Positions 22,833-31,976 of a DNA stretch of 64,000 nucleotides are shown here, in pieces (positions within the stretch are counted from its first letter, which is position 1; every line of letters begins with the position of its first letter). The stretch is from an uncultured Prevotella sp. (lineage in GTDB: Bacteria > Bacteroidota > Bacteroidia > Bacteroidales > Bacteroidaceae), in the NCBI GenBank assembly GCA_900550365.1, contig URRR01000007.1:43340-107339 (forward strand). The letters run 5' to 3'. The position numbers were made by a program, and so were the translations under genes. The notes beneath the pieces were generated by a model. That model saw nothing but the letters and a program-made list of their open reading frames with translations, did not search any database and was not told the origin of the DNA.

Positions 22833-24872
22833 ATGAAAATGAGAAACATTATCCCCGTTGTGCTTTTCGCCGCCGCGCCTATGATAGCCGGCGCGCAGAC
22901 ACAACTGAAGTCGGGCATCGACCTGACGAACCTCGACAACAGCGTTCGCCCGGCTGACGACTTCTTCCAGTATGCGTGCGGAGGGTGGATGAAGAAGAAT
23001 CCGCTGCCCGCCGCCTATTCACGCTTCGGCAGCTTCGACAAGCTGGCGCAGGACAACAACGAGCGCATCAACTCTATCCTGAGCGACCTGCTCAGGAACA
23101 CTTACCCCGAAGGCTCTACCGAGCGCAAGCTGGCCGACCTGTACAAGCTGGCCATGGACTCCACGCGCCGCAACGCCGAGGGCGTGAAACCCGTGATGCC
23201 GCTCATCAGCGAGATTGAGGCCGCCAAGACCGTGGCAGACCTGCGCGCTCTGCAACTGAAATACGCCGACTTCGGCTACGGCGTGCCCATGGGCATAGGC
23301 TTCGGCGCTGACGAGAAGAACGCCGGCATGAACATTCTCAACATCTATCAGGGCGGACTCGTGCTCGGACAGAAGGAGTATTATCTCGACACTGACTCGG
23401 CTACCGCCGCCATTCGCGACGCTTACCGGAAGCACATCGTGCGCATGTTCGGCCTCTTCGGCTTCTCGCAGGCTGACGCCGAGAAGAAAATGGAGAACAT
23501 ACTCAACGTGGAGACAGCCCTGGCCAAGGTGTCAAAGTCGAGAACCGAGCTGCGCGACGTGGAGGCCAACTACAACAAGATGACCCTGAGCCAGTTTGAG
23601 GCCAGCTATCCACACGTCAACCTTACACGCCTGCTCAACGCCGAGGGCGTGAAGACTGAGTACTTCAAGGAAATGGTGGTAGGCCAGCCCTCGTTCGTAA
23701 AGGGTGCCGACGACATCCTGGCTGGCATCAGCGCCGACGAGCTGCGCGCCTACATGCAGTGGGACGTCATCCTCTCGGCCGTAGGTTATCTCAGCGACGA
23801 CGTGCAGGCCGCCAACTTCGACTTCTTCGGCCGCACCATGTCAGGCCGCAAGGAGGACTATCCCCGCTGGAAGCGCGCCACAAGCCAGGTGGAGGGACAA
23901 ATGGGCGAGGCGCTCGGAAAGATGTACGTTGAGCGATACTTCCCCGCATCGTCAAAGGAGCGTATGGAGAAGCTCGTGAAGAACCTCCAGATATCACTGG
24001 CCGAGCGCATCAAGGCGCAGGACTGGATGAGCGACACCACCAAGCAGGCAGCCCTCGACAAGCTGAACTCGTTCTACGTCAAGATTGGCTATCCTGACAA
24101 GTGGAAGGACATGAGCGGACTTACCATTGATCCCGCCCTCTCTTACTACGAGAACATGCAGAACTGCCGCCGCTTCTGGAACAAGTGGGACATCGACTAC
24201 CGCGCGGGCAAGCCCGTGGATAAGGACGAGTGGTTCATGACGCCGCAGACCGTCAACGCTTACTATAACCCCACCACCAACGAGATATGCTTCCCCGCAG
24301 GCATATTGCAGGTGCCCTTCTTTGACCCCACGGCCGACGACGCCTTCAACTACGGAGCGATAGGCGTGGTGATAGGCCATGAGATGACCCACGGATTCGA
24401 CGACCAGGGACGCCACTATGACAAGAACGGAAACATGACCGACTGGTGGACGGAGAGCGACGCCGCCAACTTCAACGCGCGCGCTGAGAAGTATGCTGAC
24501 TTCTTCTCGGCTATCAAGGTGCTGCCTGACCTCAACGCCAACGGCAAGCTGACGCTCGGCGAGAACCTGGCTGACCACGGAGGACTGGAGGTAGCGTTCA
24601 ACGCTTACAGGAACGCCACCAAGGACGCTCCCCTCAAGACTATCGACGGGCTGACGCCTGACCAGCGCTTCTTCCTGGCTTATGCCGGCGTGTGGGCTGC
24701 CAACATCACGGAGGAGGAAATCCGTAACCGCACCAAAATGGACCCGCACTCTTTGGGCGAATGGCGCGTCAACGGAGCGCTGCCCCACATCAACGCATGG
24801 TATCAGGCTTACGGCGTGAAACCGGGCGACAAGATGTATCTGCCCGAAAACGAACGCCTGAAGCTGTGGTGA
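22833..24872 (+). CDS. pepO: M13 family zinc metallopeptidase (PepO-like)
   Basis: A 679-residue exported peptidase of the neprilysin family, probably periplasmic or surface-located, cutting small peptides. It has a signal peptide (ending IAGAQ), the N-terminal M13 domain starting FFQYACGGWMKKN, the substrate-binding NAYYNP, the zinc motif HEMTH near residue 516 and the third ligand motif GENLADHGG. The C-terminus is one strand-turn short of the usual CxxW ending but reads complete (NERLKLW). It stands alone between two repeat zones. Confidence 0.93.
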   Translation: MKMRNIIPVVLFAAAPMIAGAQTQLKSGIDLTNLDNSVRPADDFFQYACGGWMKKNPLPAAYSRFGSFDKLAQDNNERINSILSDLLRNTYPEGSTERKLADLYKLAMDSTRRNAEGVKPVMPLISEIEAAKTVADLRALQLKYADFGYGVPMGIGFGADEKNAGMNILNIYQGGLVLGQKEYYLDTDSATAAIRDAYRKHIVRMFGLFGFSQADAEKKMENILNVETALAKVSKSRTELRDVEANYNKMTLSQFEASYPHVNLTRLLNAEGVKTEYFKEMVVGQPSFVKGADDILAGISADELRAYMQWDVILSAVGYLSDDVQAANFDFFGRTMSGRKEDYPRWKRATSQVEGQMGEALGKMYVERYFPASSKERMEKLVKNLQISLAERIKAQDWMSDTTKQAALDKLNSFYVKIGYPDKWKDMSGLTIDPALSYYENMQNCRRFWNKWDIDYRAGKPVDKDEWFMTPQTVNAYYNPTTNEICFPAGILQVPFFDPTADDAFNYGAIGVVIGHEMTHGFDDQGRHYDKNGNMTDWWTESDAANFNARAEKYADFFSAIKVLPDLNANGKLTLGENLADHGGLEVAFNAYRNATKDAPLKTIDGLTPDQRFFLAYAGVWAANITEEEIRNRTKMDPHSLGEWRVNGALPHINAWYQAYGVKPGDKMYLPENERLKLW

Positions 24873-25188
24873 TGTGAAGGAGAAAAGGAGAAAAGGAGTA
24901 AAGTAGTAAGGAGTAAGTAGTAAGGAGTAAGAAGTAAGAAGTAAGAAGTAAGAAGCTAAGACATAACTGCTTCACTTACAATTACAGATGACAGTGAGAT
25001 TAATTCATAAGCAGACGAGTAAATAAAAGACGAGCAGACAAGGAGTTTGTTATGTAAGCAAAGTATACTCCTTTCTCCTTTACTCCTTCCCCTCCTTTAC
25101 TCCTTTACTCCTTTACTCCTTTACTCCTTTACTCCTTTACTCCTTTACTCCTTACTCCTTTAAACAAAATTTTAAGAAAGGAAAAGCA
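24873..25188. repeat. low-complexity region with GGAGTAA and ACTCCTTT arms
   Basis: The left arm (about 24876-24958) is AAGGAGTAAGTAGTAAGGAG-like, and the right arm (about 25067-25165) contains roughly eight ACTCCTTT units in tandem (8-bp period). The arms are reverse complements in character. Between them are TTACAATTACAGATGACAGT, also seen at 26200, and a GACGAGCAGACAAGGAG piece. No promoter box of the usual form and no SAM riboswitch was recognised before metA. Confidence 0.7.
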
Positions 25189-26106
25189 ATGCCGTTAAGA
25201 ATACCTGACAAGCTCCCGGCCATTGACGCCCTGAAGCGTGAGAACATATTTGTAATGGACACATCGAGGGCGCACTCGCAGGACATACGCCCGCTGAGCA
25301 TCGTCATACTTAACCTGATGCCGCTGAAGATAACTACCGAGACTGACCTCGTAAGGCTGCTCTCCAATACGCCGCTGCAGATTGACGTTACCTTCATGAA
25401 GCTGAAAAGCCATACGCCGAAGAACACTCCGATAGAACACATGATGATGTTCTACAAGGACTTCGACGAGCTGAAAGACAAGAAGTTTGACGGAATGATA
25501 ATCACCGGAGCGCCCGTTGAGCTGATGCCCTACGAGGAGGTGAACTACTGGGACGAGGTGACCGTGATATTCGAGTGGGCAAAGAGCCACGTCACGAGCA
25601 CCCTCTACATCTGCTGGGCGGCGCAGGCGGGGCTGTATTATCATTACGGCATACCCAAATACACGCTCGGCAGAAAGAAGTTCGGCATCTTCCGCCAGCA
25701 CGTCACTGACCCTCTGCTGCCTATCTTCCGCGGCTTCGACGACTTCTTCTACATGCCCCACAGCCGCCACACCGAGATAAGGCGCGGCGACATCATGGCC
25801 TGCAAGGAGCTTACGCTCGTGGCAGAGTCAGAAGAGAGCGGCCCCGGCATAGTAATGGCAAGGGGAGGCCGCGAGTTCTTCATCACAGGGCATCTGGAAT
25901 ACTCTCCCTATACGCTCGACACCGAGTACCGCCGCGACCTGGGCAAGCGTGACGACGTGGACATGCCCGTGAACTATTATAAGGACGATAATCCCGACAA
26001 TCCGCCGGTGGTAACGTGGAGGGCGCACGCCAACCTCTTCTTCAATAACTGGATTAACTATTACGTTTACCAGGAAACTCCCTATGATATTGATGAGATA
26101 AGGTGA
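25189..26106 (+). CDS. metAA: homoserine O-acetyltransferase, MetA family
   Basis: A 305-residue MetA-family enzyme activating homoserine for methionine synthesis. The catalytic Cys142 (ICWAAQA), His235 and Glu237 (TGHLE) are all in place. Residue 111 is Glu (TGAPVE); in characterised MetA proteins Glu here goes with acetyl-CoA use and Gly with succinyl-CoA, so acetyl transfer is predicted. The ATG at 25189 follows AAGAAAGGAAAAGCA, a weak purine-rich ribosome site. It is monocistronic between two repeat zones. Confidence 0.95.
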   Translation: MPLRIPDKLPAIDALKRENIFVMDTSRAHSQDIRPLSIVILNLMPLKITTETDLVRLLSNTPLQIDVTFMKLKSHTPKNTPIEHMMMFYKDFDELKDKKFDGMIITGAPVELMPYEEVNYWDEVTVIFEWAKSHVTSTLYICWAAQAGLYYHYGIPKYTLGRKKFGIFRQHVTDPLLPIFRGFDDFFYMPHSRHTEIRRGDIMACKELTLVAESEESGPGIVMARGGREFFITGHLEYSPYTLDTEYRRDLGKRDDVDMPVNYYKDDNPDNPPVVTWRAHANLFFNNWINYYVYQETPYDIDEIR

Positions 26107-26365
26107 GAGGGGAAGCCCCTCCAAACCTCCCCTGTGGGGAGGAAGCATATGACTTTAACTTCTAACGAGCGTAAGCGAGTGATGACTTCTCTAATCCTAC
26201 TTACAATTACAGATGACAGTGAGATAATTGCTGTTCATGCGGAACTAGGAACGAGGGGATAACTTCTCTGACTTCTTTAACTTCTTAGAGTAACATGGTT
26301 CCTCCCCACAGGGGAGGTTAGGAGGGGCTTCTTCACTTTTCACTTTTCACTCTTAACTTAATAAA
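26107..26365. repeat. repeat zone bounded by a 33-bp inverted repeat
   Basis: Positions 26112-26144 and 26299-26331 are reverse complements with one mismatch (GAAGCCCCTCC ... GGGGAGGAA). Each arm also contains CCTCCCC and GGGGAGG, so it can fold alone. Between them lie pieces of an AACTACTT element, TTACAATTACAGATGACAGT and a collapsed GATTTGCAATCC element (GTTCATGCGGAAC, then GGAACGAG, 26233-26255). The left arm may terminate metA. Confidence 0.75.
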
Positions 26366-28273
26366 ATGTTTTCTCTTGAACTTCTCTCTCCGGCAAAGAA
26401 TCTTGAGTGCGGCATGGCGGCCATAAGCCATGGGGCCGACGCCGTTTATATCGGAGCCGAACGCTTCGGCGCACGCTCGGCGGCAGGCAATCCGCTGAGC
26501 GACATTGCCGCTCTGTGCAAGTATGCCCACGTGTATGGAGCGAAAGTGTATGTAACGGTCAACACGATAATATATGACGACGAGCTGAGCGACACCGAGA
26601 AGCTGATTAACGCTCTTTATGAGGCCGGTGCCGACGCCATACTCGTGCAGGATATGGGCATACTGGAGATGAGTCTGCCGCCGATAGAGCTGCACGCGAG
26701 CACCCAGACCGACAACCGCACGGCGGATAAGGTGGAGTGGCTCGCCTCTCACGGATTCAGGCGCGTTGTGCTTGCTCGCGAGCTCTCGCTCGACGAGATA
26801 CGCAGGATACATGAGGCCGTGCCCGCGGTAGAGCTTGAAGCCTTTGTCCACGGAGCGTTGTGCGTCAGCTATTCAGGCCAGTGCTACGCCTCGCAGTATT
26901 GCTTCAGGCGCAGCGCCAACAGAGGCGAGTGCGCTCAGTTCTGCCGTCTTGCGTTCGACCTTGAGGATGCCGGCGGAAATAAGATAATAGAAGGCAGGCA
27001 TCTGCTCTCTCTCAAAGACATGTGCCGCATCGATTATCTCGGACAGATGGCTGAGGCCGGCGTCACGTCGTTCAAGATAGAGGGGCGGTTGAAGGACATT
27101 ACATACGTCAAGAACGTTACGGCGGCATACAGCCAGGCGCTTGACGAGCTGGTAAGGCGTAATCCCGACAAGTATTGCAGGGCGTCGGCGGGCAGATGCA
27201 CTTACTCGTTCACGCCTGATCTCGACAAGACTTTCAACCGCGGATTTACTGACTATTTCCTCGTCAGCGGGCGCGACGCAAAGCATGTACATGCCTCCGC
27301 CTGCCACGCTCATCATCAGCCGGTGAGCAAAGACATCACTTCGTTTGACACGCCCAAGGCTATCGGCGAGCACGTAGGCCACGTGAAGGAGATACGAGGC
27401 GGCTCGTTTACGGTTGCAGGCACGGCATCGTTCGCCAACGGTGACGGTCTCTGCTTCTTCACGAGGCAGCAGGGCAAGTACGTTCTTGAAGGCTTCAGGG
27501 TGAACAGAGTTGAGGGTAACAGGATATTTCCGCTGAAGATGCCGCGCGGCCTGCGCCCAGGCATAGAGCTTTACCGCAACAATGACCAGGCATTCGAGAA
27601 GCTGCTCGCACACAAGAGCGCCGAGCGCAGGATACCACTTACGATGACCATCGGGACAACTGACGAAGGCTTTGCGTTGACGGCAGGCGTTGACGGCAGA
27701 GCAAATGTTTCCACATCAGTCATAATGGATAAGCAGCAGGCGGTGAAGCCGCAGCGCGACAACATCGTAAAGCAGTTGTCAAAGCTTGGAAACACGCCGT
27801 ATGAATGCGCCGGAGTAACGTTCTCGCCCGTGGATTTCAATTACTTCATCCCCTCGAGCGTGCTCGCTGATATGCGTCGGAACGTTGTTGAAAAGCTTGA
27901 GAACATGCCGTCAGATAATGATAACGGCGGCGTGCAGGCTTGTGCAGGTGCAGGGCGTAGCGGTATTCATCATACTTCAACGCCATGTCCGCCTTCAGCC
28001 AATTATAATATATCCAACCGCCTCGCGCGTAAGTTCTATGCCGGCGAGGGGCTTGGCCGTGTGCCTGAGGCCTATGAGCTGAGCATGCCGCACGAAGCCC
28101 TTCTGATGCAGTGCCGCCATTGCATCAGATATTCGCTCGGAAGATGTGTAAGGCATGGAGGGCGCAGGCCAGAGTGGCGTGAGCCTCTCTTCCTCTCGTT
28201 GCCTGACGGGCGGCGGTTCAGGCTTGAGTTTGATTGCCGTGAATGTAAAATGAACGTATATGCCGATAAATAA
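26366..28273 (+). CDS. U32 family protein, RlhA-like
   Basis: A 635-residue U32 protein with the family signature EAFVHGALCVSYSGQCYAS and the cysteine cluster CFRRSANRGECAQFCR. The length and the C-terminal extension ending CRHCIRYSLGRC and CRECKMNVYADK resemble the long type (RlhA, 23S rRNA cytidine hydroxylation) more than the short tRNA-hydroxylation type. The label peptidase is historical; a prephenate-dependent RNA hydroxylase role is more likely. The start follows a repeat zone, and the next gene overlaps its end by 14 bp. Confidence 0.87.
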   Translation: MFSLELLSPAKNLECGMAAISHGADAVYIGAERFGARSAAGNPLSDIAALCKYAHVYGAKVYVTVNTIIYDDELSDTEKLINALYEAGADAILVQDMGILEMSLPPIELHASTQTDNRTADKVEWLASHGFRRVVLARELSLDEIRRIHEAVPAVELEAFVHGALCVSYSGQCYASQYCFRRSANRGECAQFCRLAFDLEDAGGNKIIEGRHLLSLKDMCRIDYLGQMAEAGVTSFKIEGRLKDITYVKNVTAAYSQALDELVRRNPDKYCRASAGRCTYSFTPDLDKTFNRGFTDYFLVSGRDAKHVHASACHAHHQPVSKDITSFDTPKAIGEHVGHVKEIRGGSFTVAGTASFANGDGLCFFTRQQGKYVLEGFRVNRVEGNRIFPLKMPRGLRPGIELYRNNDQAFEKLLAHKSAERRIPLTMTIGTTDEGFALTAGVDGRANVSTSVIMDKQQAVKPQRDNIVKQLSKLGNTPYECAGVTFSPVDFNYFIPSSVLADMRRNVVEKLENMPSDNDNGGVQACAGAGRSGIHHTSTPCPPSANYNISNRLARKFYAGEGLGRVPEAYELSMPHEALLMQCRHCIRYSLGRCVRHGGRRPEWREPLFLSLPDGRRFRLEFDCRECKMNVYADK

Positions 28274-29267
28274 TATTTTGAGAAAGATTGCGGCCGTGAT
28301 GCTTATTGTTGCGGGTGTTATAGTGTCAGGCGGGTGTAGTGCCGGTGGCAAGGCTCCGGCTGACGAGGGCATGCTCTCTCAAAAGCAGCAGGACTCACTA
28401 TGCTTTGCCCGCACTCATCATTATTCGTTGAACTATAATTTCGTGGTCAAGGCAGACTCCATGCTTATAGTAAAGCAGCAGCCCGAGGAGGTTCTCAACA
28501 ACATGCACACCGATACACTTGCCGTTTACCGCCATGACCATATCGCCGTGGCCGAGATTCGCATTATTCCTAACGACGCCGTCGACTCCGTGTGGGTGCA
28601 GGTGGCGCGCGACCAGGAGACCTTCGGCTGGCTTCACGAGACCGCTCTGCTTGACTCCGTTGTACCCGATGACCCCATATCACAGTTTATATCCACATTC
28701 TCTGACACTCATCTCGTCATCTTCCTTGTCATCATAAGCATCATTTCTGTGGCTTATCTGATGCGCACCATATTCCAGCGTAACGCCAAGATAGTTCACT
28801 TCAACGACATCGGCTCGTTCTATCCTACATTGCTCGCGCTCATCGTGGCATCGAGCGCCACGCTGTATGCCAGCATCCAGTTGTTCGCGCCCGAGACATG
28901 GGAGCACTTCTACTTTCATCCAACGCTCAATCCGTTCAATGTTCCGCCTATTCTCGGCGTCTTTCTCGTTTCCGTCTGGGCAATGCTTATCGTGGGTATA
29001 GCCGTCGTTGACGTGGCGCGCAATCTATTGCCGGCGGGCGAGGCATTGCTTTATCTGTGCGGATTGGCCGGAGTGTGCGCCGTCAACTACATCGTGTTCA
29101 GCATCGCCACGCTCTATTACATCGGCTACATCATGTTTGCCGCCTATTTCTATTTTGCCCTGTGGATGTATTTTACCCGTTTCCGTTGCGCTTACGTGTG
29201 CGGTAATTGCGGCGCGAGGATGAACCGTAAGGGGCGCTGTCCGGTGTGTGGAGCTGAGAATTATTGA
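28260..29267 (+). CDS. lipoprotein with SH3-like, membrane and zinc-ribbon parts
   Basis: A 335-residue protein. A lipobox (VSGGC, Cys26) suggests a lipid anchor; residues about 90-140 look SH3b-like (RIIPNDAVDSVWVQVA, then FGWLHE); at least four hydrophobic helices follow between residues 150 and 305; the end is a zinc ribbon (Cys314, 317, 327, 330). Function is unknown. It overlaps the U32 gene by 14 bp, so the two are cotranscribed. With so many helices, the lipobox may simply be part of a first membrane segment. Confidence 0.75.
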   Translation: MPINNILRKIAAVMLIVAGVIVSGGCSAGGKAPADEGMLSQKQQDSLCFARTHHYSLNYNFVVKADSMLIVKQQPEEVLNNMHTDTLAVYRHDHIAVAEIRIIPNDAVDSVWVQVARDQETFGWLHETALLDSVVPDDPISQFISTFSDTHLVIFLVIISIISVAYLMRTIFQRNAKIVHFNDIGSFYPTLLALIVASSATLYASIQLFAPETWEHFYFHPTLNPFNVPPILGVFLVSVWAMLIVGIAVVDVARNLLPAGEALLYLCGLAGVCAVNYIVFSIATLYYIGYIMFAAYFYFALWMYFTRFRCAYVCGNCGARMNRKGRCPVCGAENY

Positions 29268-29308
29268 TTAACCGGGCCGCTTTTACTAAAAATCCATATA
29301 AATGTGGA

Positions 29309-29339
29309 TTGTCCGTTAAGATAATAATCATTACCTTTG
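29309..29339 (+). promoter_or_regulatory. promoter of the TonB receptor gene
   Basis: TTGT (29309-29312), 19 bp, TACCTTTG (29332-29339). The box excludes a TTG start at 29337, since that codon lies within the promoter; the ATG at 29370 then has a leader of about 25 nt. Confidence 0.75.
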
Positions 29340-29369
29340 CGCCCTGAAATAACAGGTAAAAAGGTGAAA

Positions 29370-31832
29370 ATGGCAAACAATATAGTTCAGATATTCGCTT
29401 CGGTCGCGCTCCTGTCGGCCGTGAGCATCAGTGCGTATGGTTATTCAAAAGATACCGGAACTGAAGAGTCCTTCAGTGCGTATGGCGCCGTCAGTGCTCC
29501 GGAGAGGGCAGGGGCGGCTGACTCCTCACGGGTGTTCGACCTCGACGAGGTAATCGTTGTCTCACAGCCAAAGGAAGTTTCAGGCCTCCGTCATCAGCCC
29601 CTTAGCTCGTCGGTGTTCACCGGGCGCGATTTTACAAACCTTGGTCTGCGCGACCTCAGCGACCTCTCAGCTTACGTTCCGTCGTTTGTCATGCCGGCAT
29701 ACGGCTCGCGTCTTACGTCGTCTGTCTACGTGCGCGGTATAGGTTCGCGTGTAAACAATCCCGCCGTGGGCATATATGTTGACGGCATTCCGCTCGTAAG
29801 CAAGAACTCATACAACTTCCACGCTTATCAGATTGACCGTGTCGACGTGCTGCGCGGTCCGCAAGGCACGCTCTACGGTATGAACACGGAGGGCGGACTG
29901 GTGCGTCTTTATTCAAAGAACCCAATGAAATACCGCGGCACTGACGTCCGCCTGAGCTTAGGAACACATTTTTACCGCAACATAGAGTTCGCTCATTACC
30001 ACGATATTGCTGACAACGTGGGTTTCTCGGTCGCGGGATTTTACAACGGACAGAACGGTTTTTTCCGCAATTCCACCACCGGCAGGCGTGCCGACAGCTC
30101 AAATGAGGCGGGCGGAAAGGCACGCTTCATGTGGCAACCTGCCGACAACTTCACCCTTGACTTTACCGCCGACTATCAGTATGCACGTCAGGAAGCTTTT
30201 CCTTACGGCCTTTATGATACTGATACACGCAGCATATCATCACCCTCAACCAACCGCACTAACGGTTATCAGCGCAACATGTTCAACACCGGGCTTGGCC
30301 TTACGTTCGCAATGGACGGACTCATGCTGACATCACAGACCAGCTATCAGTTCTTAAGAGACCGTATGGACATGGACCAGGACTATCTTCCGCAGGACTA
30401 CATGCACCTTTGCCAGCGCCAGCTTATGAATGCCATAACCCAGGAACTGACGCTTAAGAGCAATACCGATGCCGCATGGCAACACTCGTCGGGCGTGTAT
30501 TTCGCTTACCAGTGGCTTAAGACTTCAGCTCCGGTTTACTTCGATGACGACTTTACCCGGCGCATTTCCACGGGCATAGGGTCGTCTATGTATTCAGCCA
30601 TATACCAGTCAATGGTGGCTCGGATGACTGCTGCCGGCATGCCGCAGGCCGTAGCCGAGAGCATGGCGGCCGGCGCTATAGAGCAGGCCGGCGGCATATC
30701 GGCGGACGTAAGCATGTCGGTGCCCTCGATGTTCCACACCCCGCAGGTTAATGTAGGCGTTTATCATGAGTCAAACATAAGGCTTGCGCCGCGCCTCACG
30801 GCCACGCTCGGCCTCAGGTATGACTATAACCGCGTGAACCTGAGCTATGACACGAGCGCTTCAATGGCCGTTACGGCAAGTGTAATGGGGGCTCAGGCCA
30901 CCAACACTCTCACCTCGGCGCTGGTACATAAGATACATGATGATTACGGCCAGTTGTTGCCTAAGGTTGGTCTTGTCTACACGGTTGACCGTCAGGGGAG
31001 CAACGTTTACGCCACGGTTAGCAAGGGTTACCGCGCCGGAGGATATAACATACAGATGTTTTCAGACATTCTTCAGTCTGAGCTTACGGCGAATGCCTCT
31101 GGCGCAATGGGCGGAGACTATGACGTGCCGCATACCGACGCCGACTATGAGCGCGTCAACAAGACGATAACCTATAAGCCGGAGGAAAGCTGGAACTATG
31201 AGCTGGGCGCTCATCTTAATCTTTTCAGCGGAATGCTGCATGCTGATTTCGCGGCATATTACATGACCATACGCAACCAGCAGTTGTCAGTAATGGCCGG
31301 TGATTATGGCTTCGGGCGCATGATGGTCAATGCAGGGCGCAGCCGCAGCTTCGGTTTTGAGGCCGCTTTGCGTGGCAGTGCCGTTGACAACCGCCTCTCG
31401 TGGGCGGCCACTTATGCCTTCACACGCGCCACGTTTACCGAATATAGCGAGACTGACGACGGTAACCGGGTAGACTATAAGGGCAACAGCATTCCTTTTG
31501 TGCCGGCGCATACGCTCAGTCTGCGTGCCGACATGCGCTTCCCTATAAGCCGTGCGGCCGCACGTGCGATAGTAGTCGGAGCCGACCTTACCGCTCAAGG
31601 GCGCACGTATTGGGACGAGGCCAACACCGCCTCGCAACCGTTCTATGCCCTGCTCGGTCTGCATGCCGGCGTGCAGTGCGGCAACGCTACGCTGCGTCTG
31701 TGGTGCCGCAACGTCACAAACACCCGCTATGCCACCTTCGCTTTCAGCAGTTCGGCCTCTGGCAGCGAGCTTTGGTTCGCACAACGAGGCAACCCCATAC
31801 AGGCCGGAGTCGACCTCCAGTTCACACTCTGA
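29370..31832 (+). CDS. TonB-dependent outer-membrane receptor
   Basis: An 820-residue receptor with a signal peptide (MANNIVQIFASVALLSAVSISAYG), a TonB-box-like stretch (FDLDEVIVVSQ), the plug domain (VYVRGIGSRVNNPAVGIYVDG, RVDVLRGPQGTLYG) and a 22-strand-type barrel ending in Phe-Thr-Leu. It imports a bound ligand with energy from TonB-ExbB-ExbD. The ligand is unknown: no SusD partner and no riboswitch lie nearby. The start at 29370 is set by the promoter. The barrel contains a Met/Ala-rich loop (around MTAAGMPQAVAESMAAGA) that is unusual for such proteins. Confidence 0.92.
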   Translation: MANNIVQIFASVALLSAVSISAYGYSKDTGTEESFSAYGAVSAPERAGAADSSRVFDLDEVIVVSQPKEVSGLRHQPLSSSVFTGRDFTNLGLRDLSDLSAYVPSFVMPAYGSRLTSSVYVRGIGSRVNNPAVGIYVDGIPLVSKNSYNFHAYQIDRVDVLRGPQGTLYGMNTEGGLVRLYSKNPMKYRGTDVRLSLGTHFYRNIEFAHYHDIADNVGFSVAGFYNGQNGFFRNSTTGRRADSSNEAGGKARFMWQPADNFTLDFTADYQYARQEAFPYGLYDTDTRSISSPSTNRTNGYQRNMFNTGLGLTFAMDGLMLTSQTSYQFLRDRMDMDQDYLPQDYMHLCQRQLMNAITQELTLKSNTDAAWQHSSGVYFAYQWLKTSAPVYFDDDFTRRISTGIGSSMYSAIYQSMVARMTAAGMPQAVAESMAAGAIEQAGGISADVSMSVPSMFHTPQVNVGVYHESNIRLAPRLTATLGLRYDYNRVNLSYDTSASMAVTASVMGAQATNTLTSALVHKIHDDYGQLLPKVGLVYTVDRQGSNVYATVSKGYRAGGYNIQMFSDILQSELTANASGAMGGDYDVPHTDADYERVNKTITYKPEESWNYELGAHLNLFSGMLHADFAAYYMTIRNQQLSVMAGDYGFGRMMVNAGRSRSFGFEAALRGSAVDNRLSWAATYAFTRATFTEYSETDDGNRVDYKGNSIPFVPAHTLSLRADMRFPISRAAARAIVVGADLTAQGRTYWDEANTASQPFYALLGLHAGVQCGNATLRLWCRNVTNTRYATFAFSSSASGSELWFAQRGNPIQAGVDLQFTL

Positions 31833-31870
31833 TTACCGTTTTGTAACATACTGATACTCAAATAATTACC

Positions 31871-31951
31871 AAAAGGCCGTCTTTTGCACTGCAAAAGGTG
31901 GCCTTTTATCGTGTAAAAGACGGTCTTTTACCATGCAAAAGACCGTCTTTT
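31871..31951. repeat. 22-bp phased word array, locus E (4 units)
   Basis: Words at 31871 (AAAAGGCCGTCTTTT), 31893 (AAAAGGTGGCCTTTT), 31915 (AAAAGACGGTCTTTT) and 31937 (AAAAGACCGTCTTTT) with 7-bp spacers. This is the most regular array in the window. It lies between the TonB receptor and a convergent small gene. Confidence 0.92.
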
Positions 31952-31976
31952 GAAATTCCGTTCGATGTATTTCCGG

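Noticed and set aside
24873..25188. SAM riboswitch before metA
   Set aside because: The region is low-complexity repeats without the SAM-I or SAM-II core motifs.
29337..29369. Upstream start for the TonB receptor
   Set aside because: The TTG lies within the -7 promoter box, and the signal peptide begins at the ATG at 29370.
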